DNA of 13,798 nucleotides from JANPCX01 sp046049865 (GTDB taxonomy: Bacteria > Pseudomonadota > Gammaproteobacteria > Burkholderiales > Burkholderiaceae_C), in assembly GCA_046049865.1 (NCBI GenBank), contig JBJOQO010000080.1:1-13798 (forward strand). The letters run 5' to 3'. Below, piece after piece: positions 5,774-13,798 of this stretch (positions are counted from its first letter, which is position 1; every line of letters begins with the position of its first letter). Under the pieces are notes generated by a model, which saw only the letters and a program-made list of their open reading frames with translations, ran no database searches and was not told the DNA's origin. The translations under genes were made by a program, and so were the position numbers.

Positions 5774-7813
5774 TCAAGGTCGGTTATTGCCTGTGCTCGC
5801 GGCACTGTCACTGATGAGGACCGGAGGTGACGTATCCGGAGTGAATACAGTTTTAAACAACGGCGTGAGCCGTTTGTTTCCCGACTCACTCAAGTGATCG
5901 TCGTCGTAGTAGAGCGGGCGGCCATCCATGGCTCCGGGGCAGCGGCCATCCTGGCAAAGATATGGCAGAGGGTCCAATATCTTTACGCCGCAGCGTTCCC
6001 GAGCTTTGTCTTGGGCGGCCCAGACGAAGGCGTTGCGCTGGCGGTGTGCCTCTATGGAGATCGACACGGGTTGGTATTGATTCCAAACCATCGCCCGTGC
6101 CGAATTTGGCACGTTGATCACCATTTCTGGTATGGGTCTGAGAAGGTAGACAGGGTGGGCTTTCGCCAAGCGGCAAGTCGTTTCCACCAGGCGGTCTGAA
6201 TACTCTCGAATGAAGGCATCCTCTGGGCTGGCGTATGGACGTGTGAAGTACACCATCGGTTTACCGCTGCGCTGCGGATTTTCGTTTTCGCCCAGCGCAA
6301 TTCCCGCGTGCCGGTTAGCGATGATGATGGGGATGTTGCTCGGAACGCTGGCCAATGATTTGATTGCCCAATCAACAAACTCACCGCAACGGTTCTCTGG
6401 CTGGGAGATTAGTTTGCTACCTTCGATGATGGGACAGCCGCTGTAAGTCCATTGCATGACACCGTCTTGCCCTGGCCTTGGTAGCGCCTCGGCGACGGCT
6501 GAAACGATGGCGTCGGCATGGCTATCGCCCAAGACGATTGCCCTTCGTTCTGAACCTCCGTAGAGGCATGAAGCAGACTCAACCCCTTTGATGTTGTTGC
6601 ATTCGTCTCGTCGTGGATTCTTGTTCAACGCCTCCATACTCATGCGATCAATCTCCGGGTCGAGGCGACCAGGCACGCCTTGTTTCATGCGAACCCCGAG
6701 TCCCAATGCGGCCACAACCAAGCAGCCCACCAGCGCGACATGCGCTTTGTGCAAGCGCAAGCCCGACAGCATGGGTCTCAGGTCTGGCTGTTCGATGTAC
6801 CGATAGGAGAGGTGACCTAACCAAAGCGTCGATACCATTGCCGCGCCAGTGACGATGGGGTCAGAGAGCGAGTTGGTGTAAAGCAAAGCCACTACGACGG
6901 GCCAGTGCCACAGGTAAATGGAGTAGGAGCGACTTCCCACCCACTGGGCGAAAGGATGTGCGGTCCACATCGAGGATTGCCGCGATGCCAAAAGTACCAT
7001 CACGGTTGCAGCCACAGGCAAAATGGCCCACCCACCTGGCCAGGCCACGAGGGGGTTAAAAAACAAAATGCATAGCAAAAGAATGCACAGGCCCATTGCC
7101 TCCAGTGCCTTGCATTGTTTGCCAGTGAGATTCAAATGAGGCAGCGCCAGATACGTCAACCCACCTGCAGCCATTTCCCAGGCGCGAGAGGGTAGTTGGA
7201 AGAAAGCGGCGGTCGGTTGAACCACCGTGAGCACCACGCACAAGACAAAAGATGTTGTGCAACAAGCAGCCAATACCCAAGTGGCCGAGAGGCGGTTTGC
7301 TTTGAACTTCCAACCAGCCATCAAGGCCAAAGGCAGCAGCAGGTAAAACTGCCACTCCGCCGAAAGAGACCACGTGTGAAGCAACCACTTTTCGTGTGAA
7401 GAGATGTCGAAGTACCCGGACTCCATTTGGTACTTGATGTTGGACAAAAAAGTGACGCTCGCAAAGGCATGTGATCCCAGCAATTTGTAGTCTGTGGGGG
7501 TGAGTAACCACCATCCCAGTGCGAGCAGCACCGCGCAAAGAAAGACCAACGCCGGAACAATCCGTTTGACGCGTGCCATGTAGAAGCTCAATAGCGAAAA
7601 GGAGCCAGACTCCAGGCCGCGAACAACAATACCTGTCATCAAAAAGCCAGAGATGACAAAAAACATGTCCACGCCAACAAACCCGCCGCTGAACCCAGGG
7701 ATGTCAAAGTGGAAGAGCACCACCGCCAACACGGCCCAGGCTCGTAATCCGTTGATGTCAAGGCGAAAATCGCGCGCGCCGCTGGCGCGGCCGTGATGGA
7801 GATCGTTCTTCAT
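5774..7813 (-). CDS. Membrane O-acyltransferase with C-terminal SGNH domain (OafA/YrhL type)
   Basis: This 679-residue inner-membrane protein probably moves an acyl group, often acetyl, across the membrane onto a sugar of the polysaccharide. Residues 16-375 form the acyltransferase-3 domain: the FRLDINGLRAWAV start, His35 in LFHFD, the typical GVDMFFVISGFLM, and about ten hydrophobic helices. After a linker, a periplasmic SGNH domain follows: GDSH at 429-432 with nucleophile Ser431, NRH at 500-502, and the terminal DDDH with the catalytic Asp/His at about 637-640. Acceptor and acyl group are unknown. I chose ATG 7813, 25 bp after the manC stop; the longer frame begins with a TTG at 7909 and would overlap manC by 71 bases with an unconserved-looking extension. 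No strong ribosome binding site precedes 7813, so translation may be coupled to manC. Confidence 0.93.
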   Translation of the reverse strand: MKNDLHHGRASGARDFRLDINGLRAWAVLAVVLFHFDIPGFSGGFVGVDMFFVISGFLMTGIVVRGLESGSFSLLSFYMARVKRIVPALVFLCAVLLALGWWLLTPTDYKLLGSHAFASVTFLSNIKYQMESGYFDISSHEKWLLHTWSLSAEWQFYLLLPLALMAGWKFKANRLSATWVLAACCTTSFVLCVVLTVVQPTAAFFQLPSRAWEMAAGGLTYLALPHLNLTGKQCKALEAMGLCILLLCILFFNPLVAWPGGWAILPVAATVMVLLASRQSSMWTAHPFAQWVGSRSYSIYLWHWPVVVALLYTNSLSDPIVTGAAMVSTLWLGHLSYRYIEQPDLRPMLSGLRLHKAHVALVGCLVVAALGLGVRMKQGVPGRLDPEIDRMSMEALNKNPRRDECNNIKGVESASCLYGGSERRAIVLGDSHADAIVSAVAEALPRPGQDGVMQWTYSGCPIIEGSKLISQPENRCGEFVDWAIKSLASVPSNIPIIIANRHAGIALGENENPQRSGKPMVYFTRPYASPEDAFIREYSDRLVETTCRLAKAHPVYLLRPIPEMVINVPNSARAMVWNQYQPVSISIEAHRQRNAFVWAAQDKARERCGVKILDPLPYLCQDGRCPGAMDGRPLYYDDDHLSESGNKRLTPLFKTVFTPDTSPPVLISDSAASTGNNRP

Positions 7814-7838
7814 GTGGAGGTCTTTGCTGTTCTCTGAT

Positions 7839-9326
7839 TCAACGGCCGTAAATGTCCTCAAAGCGCACGATGTCGTCTTCACCCAGGTAGGAGCCCGACT
7901 GCACTTCAATCATTTCGAGCGGCACGCGGCCGGGGTTTTCCAGGCGGTGGGTGGTGCCAAGCGGGATGAAGGTGGACTGGTTCTCTGACACCAGATAGGT
8001 TTCTTCGCCCCGGGTCACGCGGGCGGTGCCGCTGACCACGATCCAGTGCTCGGCGCGGTGGTGGTGCATTTGCAGCGACAAGATGCCTTGCGGCTTGACC
8101 ACAATGCGCTTGACCTGGAAGCGGCTGCCCGCATCCACGCCGTCATACCAGCCCCAGGGGCGATACACCTTGCGGTGGACCTGGCCCTCGGGTCGGTTTT
8201 GCGCCTTGAGCCGGTCAACGATTTTTTTCACGTCCTGGGTTTTGTCCTTGTGGGCCACAAGCACGGCATCTGCCGTTTCAACCACGATCAGGTCGCTCAC
8301 ACCGACGCACGCCACCAACCGGCCCTCCGAGAGGGCCAGTGTGTCTCGGCAGTCGTGCAGCAGCACATCACCCAGCGGCACATTGCCTTCCTCTCCTTTA
8401 GGCAGCACGCGCCACAGGGCATCCCAGGAGCCGACGTCCGACCACCCCGCAGTCAATGGAATGACCACGCCTACTGGCAAGGAGGCCGTGGTTTTTGATG
8501 CAGCCAACCGCTCCATCACGGCGTAGTCGATGGAGTCAGACGGGCATGCGGCAAAAACTTCTTTGTCCACTCTGACAAAGTCGCCATCACTGCGCCCTTG
8601 TTTCCAGGCGTCTTGGCAGGCAGCGAGGATGTCGCCACGGCACAGGCCCATGGCCTGCAGCCAGATGGAGGCCTTGACCATGAAAATGCCGCTGTTCCAC
8701 AGGTAATCGCCTTCGTCCAGGTAGCGCTGTGCGGTGGCCGCGTCGGGCTTTTCCACGAAACGTGCAATGCGGTGCACCGTGCCATGTGGTTCGCCCACCT
8801 GGATGTAGCCATAACCGGTTTCGGGTGCATCGGGGGTGATGCCGAACGTCACCACCGCGCCCTGGCTGGCCTGGGCCGCGCCAAGGCGAACGGCCTGTTG
8901 AAACGCCGTTTTGTCCAAGATCACGTGGTCAGCGGGCATCACCAGCAGCACCGGGTCTGTCGCCTGCGAGGCCGTGGTGTCGGGTACTGTCGTGCTGGCC
9001 GCCAGTGCTGCCAGCGTCAGTGCCGGCGCTGTGTTGCGGCCCACGGGCTCTAACAATACGCGGCCCGCGCATCCCATCTGGCGCAACTGCTCGGCAATGA
9101 CGAAGCGGTATTCCTCATTGCACACCACCATGGGCGCGGCCATGGACAGGTCGGGCATGCCGTCGATGCGGCGTGCGGTGGCTTGCAGCAAAGAGTCCTC
9201 ACCCAACAGCGGCAGCAGTTGTTTGGGGTACTTCTCGCGCGACAGCGGCCATAGCCGCGTGCCCGAGCCACCGCTGAGGATGACGGGCTGGACAGGGCAG
9301 GTGGTGGGAGGCGCAACGTGATTCAC
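7839..9326 (-). CDS. manC: Mannose-1-phosphate guanylyltransferase / mannose-6-phosphate isomerase
   Basis: This bifunctional type II enzyme isomerises fructose-6-phosphate to mannose-6-phosphate and couples mannose-1-phosphate to GTP, giving GDP-mannose. The 495-residue length is close to the usual 470-490 of ManC/AlgA/CpsB. The pyrophosphorylase part shows GGSGTRLWPLSR at 19-30, PADH at 131-134, VEKP at 191-194 and WNSGIF at 210-215. The C-terminal cupin carries RPWGWY at 389-394 and QMHHHRAEHW at 419-428, the metal-binding isomerase site. A phosphomannomutase, needed between the two steps, is not in the window. The start codon is GTG at 9326 with a good ribosome binding site. The 93-bp gap upstream shows no convincing terminator, so it is probably in one operon with the glycosyltransferases. 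Confidence 0.96.
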   Translation of the reverse strand: MNHVAPPTTCPVQPVILSGGSGTRLWPLSREKYPKQLLPLLGEDSLLQATARRIDGMPDLSMAAPMVVCNEEYRFVIAEQLRQMGCAGRVLLEPVGRNTAPALTLAALAASTTVPDTTASQATDPVLLVMPADHVILDKTAFQQAVRLGAAQASQGAVVTFGITPDAPETGYGYIQVGEPHGTVHRIARFVEKPDAATAQRYLDEGDYLWNSGIFMVKASIWLQAMGLCRGDILAACQDAWKQGRSDGDFVRVDKEVFAACPSDSIDYAVMERLAASKTTASLPVGVVIPLTAGWSDVGSWDALWRVLPKGEEGNVPLGDVLLHDCRDTLALSEGRLVACVGVSDLIVVETADAVLVAHKDKTQDVKKIVDRLKAQNRPEGQVHRKVYRPWGWYDGVDAGSRFQVKRIVVKPQGILSLQMHHHRAEHWIVVSGTARVTRGEETYLVSENQSTFIPLGTTHRLENPGRVPLEMIEVQSGSYLGEDDIVRFEDIYGR

Positions 9327-9334
9327 GGGGTGGT

Positions 9335-9340
9335 TCCTTT
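9335..9340 (-). promoter_or_regulatory. Ribosome binding site of manC
   Basis: AAAGGA on the minus strand lies 8 bases before the GTG at 9326 and supports the GTG start. Confidence 0.7.
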
Positions 9341-9419
9341 AAAAATGAGAGGGGGCCTGGGCGCATGGGCGCCGGGCAAGGTGGGGGGGCTTTTCTTGAG
9401 TGCTGGCATCGTGCTCAAC

Positions 9420-10526
9420 TCAGATTGCATCGGGCTGGCCCCGGTACACCCCGCACAGCTCGCGGTGCAGGCGGGGCATGGAGAAGAGGGTCTGCACCCG
9501 GTCGCGTCCGGCGCGCCCCATGCGGGCCAGGTCGTCTGCGCTCAGGTTGCCGATGGCCTGGGTCAGGGCTTCTGGCGAGTTGGGCTCCACCAGCAAGCCC
9601 GTGATGCCATGCTCCACCACCTCGGTGAGCCCGCCTACCCGGCTTGCCACCACGGGCAGGCCTGAGCGCATGGCCTCGGCTGCCACCAGGCCAAAACCCT
9701 CCCAGCGCGACGGCACCACCAGCAGTTCGGCCTGTGCAAACAGGGTTTCCAATTCGCCTGGGCCGACCCAGCCGACCGAGGTGGCGTTGCGGGGCCACTG
9801 CGCCGCCGCGTCGTCGGCCAGAACCGCCGCGCCCGCCACCAGGGCATGCGTGTCGGGTCCGAGTTTTTCAAGTGCCCGCCACAACACGTCAACGCCTTTT
9901 TGTAAATCCAGACGGCCCACGAACAGCAACCGCCGCGTTCCCTCGGGCCAGGCCACCGGGCGCGCCAGCGCTTGTGCTTCGGGGGGCACGGTGTTCACCG
10001 CGTTCCTCACCAAAGCCAGTTTGTTGGAGGGTAGGCCGTGCTGTTGTGCGGTTCTAACCTCATGGGCCGAGATGCAAACGATCTGGTCAGACAGGTGGGA
10101 GAGCAGCCTCTCCGTCAGGCCGGCCAGGCGCCGGGCCAGGGGGCTCATGGGGCGGTCCCAAGACCACCCATGGGGACAGTAAACCACCCTGGCATGGCGG
10201 TAACCGATGGCCAATGCTGGCCGCACGGTGGCCCCTGCAAAGGTCGAGTGCACATGCACGACGCTGGGCTTGAAAGCATGCGCCAACGCCAGCGTTTCCC
10301 TCGCCAGTACCAGCGCATTGCCGACCCGGCCGCCTTGGTCGTTGAACAGCACCACACGCACCCCGGGCGGTACCGGCAGTTCACCAGCCTGCGAGGCCGG
10401 TATCAGCACCACGACATGGGATGCACCGAATTCGTCGCACTGCAAGGGAATGAGTTCGCGCAAGTAGGTCGCAATGCCTCCCTTGATGGTTTCTGCGCAG
10501 TGCAGGATGCGGATCGGCCCTGTCAT
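9420..10526 (-). CDS. GT4-type glycosyltransferase
   Basis: This 368-residue GT-B fold, retaining glycosyltransferase is expected at the cytoplasmic face of the membrane, adding one sugar to the lipid-linked EPS repeat unit. The N-terminal acceptor domain has the glycine-rich loop KGGIATYLREL (15-25) and HVHS at 91-94. The C-terminal donor domain has GRLDLQKG at 204-211 and the family E(X7)E motif Glu266-Glu274 (WEGFGLVAAEAM). Donor sugar is unknown; GDP-mannose is a fair guess from the neighbouring manC. The start ATG 10526 overlaps the stop of the preceding gene as ATGA (10523-10526), with a G-rich stretch (GGGGGCAGGGG) just upstream, indicating translational coupling. The open frame extends upstream to 10721, but that extension lies inside the previous gene and lacks homology-like features. 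Confidence 0.93.
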   Translation of the reverse strand: MTGPIRILHCAETIKGGIATYLRELIPLQCDEFGASHVVVLIPASQAGELPVPPGVRVVLFNDQGGRVGNALVLARETLALAHAFKPSVVHVHSTFAGATVRPALAIGYRHARVVYCPHGWSWDRPMSPLARRLAGLTERLLSHLSDQIVCISAHEVRTAQQHGLPSNKLALVRNAVNTVPPEAQALARPVAWPEGTRRLLFVGRLDLQKGVDVLWRALEKLGPDTHALVAGAAVLADDAAAQWPRNATSVGWVGPGELETLFAQAELLVVPSRWEGFGLVAAEAMRSGLPVVASRVGGLTEVVEHGITGLLVEPNSPEALTQAIGNLSADDLARMGRAGRDRVQTLFSMPRLHRELCGVYRGQPDAI

Positions 10527-11635
10527 GCCCCTGCCCCCATGGCGGTACGGCATACCTGCAGCATCTCCCGTGCACCAGCCTCCCAAGAGAAGAACGAGGC
10601 CTGGCGCAGGCCGGCTGAGCGCAGGGACTGGCGCAGTGCCGCGTCGCCCGCAATTCGCGTGAGCGCTGCTGCCAGGTCGTCGGGCGAATGCGGATCGAAA
10701 TAAAGGGCCGCCTCGCCGCACACTTCGGGGATGGATGCGGCGCGCGCTGCCAGCACCGGGCAGCCACAGTGCATGGCCTCCAGCGGTGGAATGCCAAAAC
10801 CCTCGTACAACGATGGAAAGACAAACGCCATCGCACCCTCATACAGGCTGCGCAATTCGGCATCGCTCACATAACCCAGCCATTTCACACGATCGGACTG
10901 CCACTGACCAGCCTGTCCAAACACCTTGGGGTTGCTGCCACCGGCGATGGCCACGTCAAAGGGCGCGTCCGGTAGCCGGGCCAGCGCTTGCAGCACCAAG
11001 CCAAAGTTTTTATGTGCAGCCATGCTGCTGACGGCCAGCACATAAGGCCGTGCGTCCAGTCCCCGACGTGCCAGCACGGTGGGGTCAGCAGGTGTGCGAA
11101 GAATGTGCTCGCCACCTTCCGACAGAACTGTCAGCTTGTGCGAGGGCACGCCAAAAGCGCGCTGCAGTTCGGCGCGTGAAAATGCTGAAACCGTCAGCAC
11201 CGCCTGGGAACGCCGACCCAGCAGCGGCATCAACAGACGGTACCAGGCCCTGAAGCTGCGGCTGAAGGCTTGGGGTACAGCCTCGGTGGCCGCATCGTGG
11301 ATCGCCACCACCTGCCGGGACGCAAGCGCCGGCGCGGTGTTGCACAGGCTCAGCAGCAGGGCGTCTCGGGGAACCGCGCGCGGCAGGTCCCATTGCTCCC
11401 AGGCCTGACCCTGCCGGCGCCCCGTGGCCACCTGCGGCAAGTGCTTGAATTGTTGCGCGGCGGCAGTGCCGGGCGGCACCAGCAATTGCATGGACAAACC
11501 TGCCACTGCGGCATCTTGCGCACCCACCAAGCTGTCTACCACCGCCAGCAGTTCAAATGCAAAACGATCCACTCCGGTGGGCTTTCTGCCCAGGAAGCGG
11601 CCGTTGATGCAGAGCGTGCCTGTTGTTTTTTTCAT
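10523..11635 (-). CDS. GT4-type glycosyltransferase (second)
   Basis: This 370-residue GT-B glycosyltransferase probably acts next to its neighbour in repeat-unit assembly. The start INGRFLGRKPTGVDRFAFEL is typical of a GT4 subgroup in O-antigen and EPS loci that includes mannosyl- and rhamnosyltransferases. The donor domain shows MAAHKNFG near 205-212 and the E(X7)E motif Glu278-Glu286 within SLYEGFGIPPLEAM, followed by GCPVLA. I place the start at ATG 11635, eight bases after the stop of the acyltransferase. The reading frame stays open 179 codons further upstream to 12172, but that part lies wholly within the acyltransferase gene in another frame and is Arg/Pro/Gly-rich junk. The ribosome binding site is weak, suggesting coupling. 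Donor and linkage are not deducible. Confidence 0.93.
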   Translation of the reverse strand: MKKTTGTLCINGRFLGRKPTGVDRFAFELLAVVDSLVGAQDAAVAGLSMQLLVPPGTAAAQQFKHLPQVATGRRQGQAWEQWDLPRAVPRDALLLSLCNTAPALASRQVVAIHDAATEAVPQAFSRSFRAWYRLLMPLLGRRSQAVLTVSAFSRAELQRAFGVPSHKLTVLSEGGEHILRTPADPTVLARRGLDARPYVLAVSSMAAHKNFGLVLQALARLPDAPFDVAIAGGSNPKVFGQAGQWQSDRVKWLGYVSDAELRSLYEGAMAFVFPSLYEGFGIPPLEAMHCGCPVLAARAASIPEVCGEAALYFDPHSPDDLAAALTRIAGDAALRQSLRSAGLRQASFFSWEAGAREMLQVCRTAMGAGA

Positions 11636-11643
11636 GTGAAGAA

Positions 11644-12780
11644 TCAGGCCGGAGAAAGTTGCCGCAAGGGCCGCCGGCCACCGCCCAGCAGGAAGTTGGC
11701 CAGCGGCCAGCGCTTGATGAGAACGGTGTGCAACAGCATCGGTACCAAGATGGCGACGACGTAGGCCACCGCCGCTGATGACAACCGGTCGGAGGGCAGG
11801 GCACGCAATACAGCCGCCTGTATGGGGGAGTGGAGCAAGAAGATGAGCATGATTTTTTCGCTGAACGCTGCGGCCCAAACCGACAGTCGTGCAGAGCCTG
11901 CGAGCACCTTCGATGCGAGAAGCAACAGCAAGATGCCGCTGATCGATGCGACCACAACGCCTGCAAAGGGTTGAAATCGGCGGTGGTTCAGGTCCAGCGA
12001 TGCGCCGGCGTTGAACAGCATGATGAAGACGCCCAAGCTCGCCAGGAATGGCAAAACGTGGAGTCGGTCGCTCGCCTGCAAAGCCAGGGCGCGAAGTCGA
12101 GGCGAGCTGCACAAGGCCCCGAGGGCGAAATAGGCCATACAGATGGGCAGCATGTCCAGGCTCCAGGGCCACCCTAGCGGTCGACCGGTGTTGTTCAGTA
12201 GCGGGTCTTGGCGGTACAGATCAAGAAAGATCCACTGAGTCAACAGCAGCAGTGCGATGCTGGTGGTCAAAAACCAAAGCCCGAGCTGTTTTTTCTTCTG
12301 TACGGACGCGAGCACGCCATGCCCCACCGTGGCCAGGAAGAGGGCGGGCAGAAACCACAGCGGCGTCCACGGGATGCTGTACCCCGTGGCCCACAGCAGG
12401 CCAGACCACGGTTCGTCAACCGAGAAGGGCCGTTTCGTGTACAGGTAATAGACCGTGGCCATGATGCTGACGGTTGCATAGGGAAGCAACAGACGTTCAG
12501 CGCGGTTCGCCACCAGAGCGGGGATGGATTTGTATTTGAATACACAACCCGACGCAAAAAAGAAGACCGGCATGTGGAAGAGATAAATGAACCGGTGGGC
12601 CTCGGGATGACTCCTGAACAACCAATCCGAATGCCCCGCCACCACCAGCAGCATGGCCAGCATGCGCATGATGTCTACAGTACCGGACCTCGCAGGATCT
12701 GGATGCTCTTGGCTGACCGGCAGGTAAGCGGAGGGTGATGGTGTGGCGTGCATAGCGATGGGTTGATGCAGTGCAGTCAC
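11644..12780 (-). CDS. Membrane acyltransferase family protein without SGNH domain
   Basis: This 378-residue polytopic inner-membrane protein belongs to the acyltransferase-3 family, likely adding acetyl or succinyl groups to the EPS. After a polar N-terminal tail of about 33 residues comes DIMRMLAMLLVVAGHSDW with the family's key His50, then HMPVFFFASG near 69-78, PLWFLPALFLA, and further hydrophobic helices to the end, about ten in all. Unlike the other acyltransferase here (5774-7813) it has no periplasmic esterase domain. The GTG at 12780 overlaps the preceding stop as GTGA (12777-12780), implying coupled translation; an ATG at 12753 is the alternative start, and neither has a clear ribosome binding site. 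Acyl donor and target sugar are unknown. Confidence 0.9.
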   Translation of the reverse strand: MTALHQPIAMHATPSPSAYLPVSQEHPDPARSGTVDIMRMLAMLLVVAGHSDWLFRSHPEAHRFIYLFHMPVFFFASGCVFKYKSIPALVANRAERLLLPYATVSIMATVYYLYTKRPFSVDEPWSGLLWATGYSIPWTPLWFLPALFLATVGHGVLASVQKKKQLGLWFLTTSIALLLLTQWIFLDLYRQDPLLNNTGRPLGWPWSLDMLPICMAYFALGALCSSPRLRALALQASDRLHVLPFLASLGVFIMLFNAGASLDLNHRRFQPFAGVVVASISGILLLLLASKVLAGSARLSVWAAAFSEKIMLIFLLHSPIQAAVLRALPSDRLSSAAVAYVVAILVPMLLHTVLIKRWPLANFLLGGGRRPLRQLSPA

Positions 12781-13798
12781 TGTTTGAGTTGTTTGAAAAT
12801 TCGAGGCTTGGGGCCGACGCTGATCACCTTGGGCGTGCCTTGTTGAGCGGTTACCTCATTGGCATCGTTGTTGAAGGGCAGCTTCACTTCCGTGTATAGG
12901 CTGGTGTCGAAGGCAAGGGAGTCCTGGCCGTCGAGCGACCAATAGGCCAGGTGTTGCGAGCCATCTGGCATACGCCAACTGACAGATTGGAGGCTGCCGC
13001 TTCTGTTCCCGACGAAATCTTGTCCATCCTTCAGGAAGTCCGCAATCTGGGCAACGACTTTGGCTGCGGGCTTAGCGGCACCATCTTGACGAAACAGGCC
13101 GAAGCGATGTTCCTCTTCCTCGTCACGGCTGCCACTGTCGAGCAGCTCGTACCACCACACACCACAGATATAGGGCTGTGTGCGGATCAACAGCAAGAAG
13201 CGCGCGGTGTATGTGGCCATCTCTTCTTCGGTGTGGCCGTTCTTGCCAGTGCTCGACGGCAAGCCGATTTCGGTCAAATAAAACGGCACCGATGACTGGC
13301 CTGCCGCTTGGCGCATCTGCTCCTGTAGAGCTTTCAGAACCTCCACGGCGTCTTCAGCGCTACGCTTTGCGTGGTGCCTGTAGTTGTAGGGGTGGATGGA
13401 AAACCCATCGACCCACTTCAATCCGCCGAGTTCGACAAATCGCAGCGACCATTTGAGGTCCACATTGGCCGTAGCGCCGCCCAGAATGAGCGACTCGGGC
13501 GAGGCTTCGCGCACCCTTGGTGCGGCACTTTGCACCAGGCGGATGTAGTCGTCAGCACTGCCCTTTTTCCTCGGGAGGACGCTCGACCCGAACCCCGCGT
13601 TCCATTCGTTCCAAATCTCGAAAATGGGACTGGCTGAGCGGTAGGTCTTGGCCACGAACTCGGCATACCGCGAATACGCTTCAATGGCTTCGTCGGACCT
13701 GGGTAAGTCGCCCTTGTCGTAAAACTTGTTGCTGTAGTTCAGCGGGATCAAGGGACGTGGACCCTTGGATACGGAGTGATTGCTAACGGCTTTGTCCA
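12777..13798 (-). CDS. PslG-like glycoside hydrolase (5' end outside window)
   Basis: The frame is open to the right edge, with about 340 residues visible and the N-terminus missing; the in-frame TTG at 13751 is an internal Leu, not a start. It has the clan GH-A (beta/alpha)8 look: FEIWNEWN holds the acid/base Glu after Asn, and FYLTEIGLPSS holds the nucleophile Glu, 112 residues later. From memory, Pseudomonas PslG (GH39-related) has Glu165 and Glu276, 111 apart, which fits well. WVDGFSIHPYNY and CGVWWYELLDSG also fit the barrel. A C-terminal beta-like part (about the last 90 residues) follows. Such enzymes in EPS loci cut their own polymer in the periplasm and affect release and matrix structure. 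Substrate is inferred only from context. It overlaps the next gene by four bases. Confidence 0.85.
   Translation of the reverse strand, partial: DKAVSNHSVSKGPRPLIPLNYSNKFYDKGDLPRSDEAIEAYSRYAEFVAKTYRSASPIFEIWNEWNAGFGSSVLPRKKGSADDYIRLVQSAAPRVREASPESLILGGATANVDLKWSLRFVELGGLKWVDGFSIHPYNYRHHAKRSAEDAVEVLKALQEQMRQAAGQSSVPFYLTEIGLPSSTGKNGHTEEEMATYTARFLLLIRTQPYICGVWWYELLDSGSRDEEEEHRFGLFRQDGAAKPAAKVVAQIADFLKDGQDFVGNRSGSLQSVSWRMPDGSQHLAYWSLDGQDSLAFDTSLYTEVKLPFNNDANEVTAQQGTPKVISVGPKPRIFKQLKQ

Noticed and set aside
7814..7909. TTG start giving a 711-residue SGNH acyltransferase
   Set aside because: It would overlap manC by 71 bases and add a Cys/Thr-rich stretch not typical of the family; ATG 7813 immediately precedes a normal acyltransferase-3 N-terminus.
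9351..9380. GC-rich inverted repeat GGCGC-ATGG-GCGCC upstream of manC as a terminator
   Set aside because: The stem is only five base pairs (9360-9364 with 9369-9373), and the nearest T-run on the minus strand is about 14 bases beyond it, so it does not look like a rho-independent terminator.
9400..10182. A 260-codon plus-strand frame rich in Arg, Ser and Ala
   Set aside because: It is antisense to a GT4 enzyme with complete donor-site motifs and has no recognisable domain; it is a compositional shadow.
10527..10721. A 65-codon upstream extension of the first glycosyltransferase
   Set aside because: It overlaps the 3' end of the preceding glycosyltransferase in another frame; the ATGA overlap and the family-like N-terminus point to ATG 10526.
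11636..12172. A 179-codon N-terminal extension of the second glycosyltransferase
   Set aside because: It lies entirely within the acyltransferase gene in another frame, is low-complexity Arg/Pro/Gly-rich, and the typical GT4 N-terminus begins at ATG 11635.

Overview
The window looks like chromosomal DNA of a GC-rich betaproteobacterium, most probably Burkholderiales and perhaps Comamonadaceae. This is inferred from protein style, codon use and a heteropolysaccharide gene set; nothing here fixes the genus. Every gene I can support lies on the minus strand, so the region is transcribed from right to left.

Right and central part (3222-13798): a contiguous exopolysaccharide (EPS) or surface-polysaccharide cluster. 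In transcription order it holds a PslG-like glycoside hydrolase (cut by the right edge), a membrane acyltransferase, two GT4-type glycosyltransferases, a bifunctional mannose-1-phosphate guanylyltransferase/mannose-6-phosphate isomerase (ManC), a second membrane acyltransferase carrying an SGNH domain, UDP-glucose 6-dehydrogenase (Ugd), and a sugar-nucleotide pyrophosphorylase with a left-handed beta-helix tail. Start/stop overlaps (GTGA and ATGA) and short gaps suggest one operon. ManC and Ugd would supply GDP-mannose and UDP-glucuronate, the GT4 enzymes would build the repeat unit, the acyltransferases would decorate it, and the hydrolase would trim or release polymer. Flippase, polymerase, export and priming transferase genes are not in the window and may lie beyond the right edge.

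Middle-left (1342-3221): a 577-residue protein with a receiver domain followed by TPR repeats. A 146-bp gap separates it from the EPS genes. That gap holds a good match to a sigma-28 (FliA) flagellar promoter placed correctly for this gene, so the regulator may be expressed with the motility regulon although it sits beside EPS genes.

Left (1-1341): a 328-bp intergenic stretch with small repeats, two short predicted secreted proteins of unknown function, and at the extreme left edge the first codons of what looks like an IS481-type transposase reading out of the window. The insertion-sequence end abuts, and may have cut, the outermost secreted-protein gene.

I found no tRNA, rRNA, CRISPR array or convincing rho-independent terminator. 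The cluster follows known EPS-locus logic. The least explained items are the REC-TPR protein with its putative sigma-28 promoter, the two secreted proteins, and the IS/gene junction.
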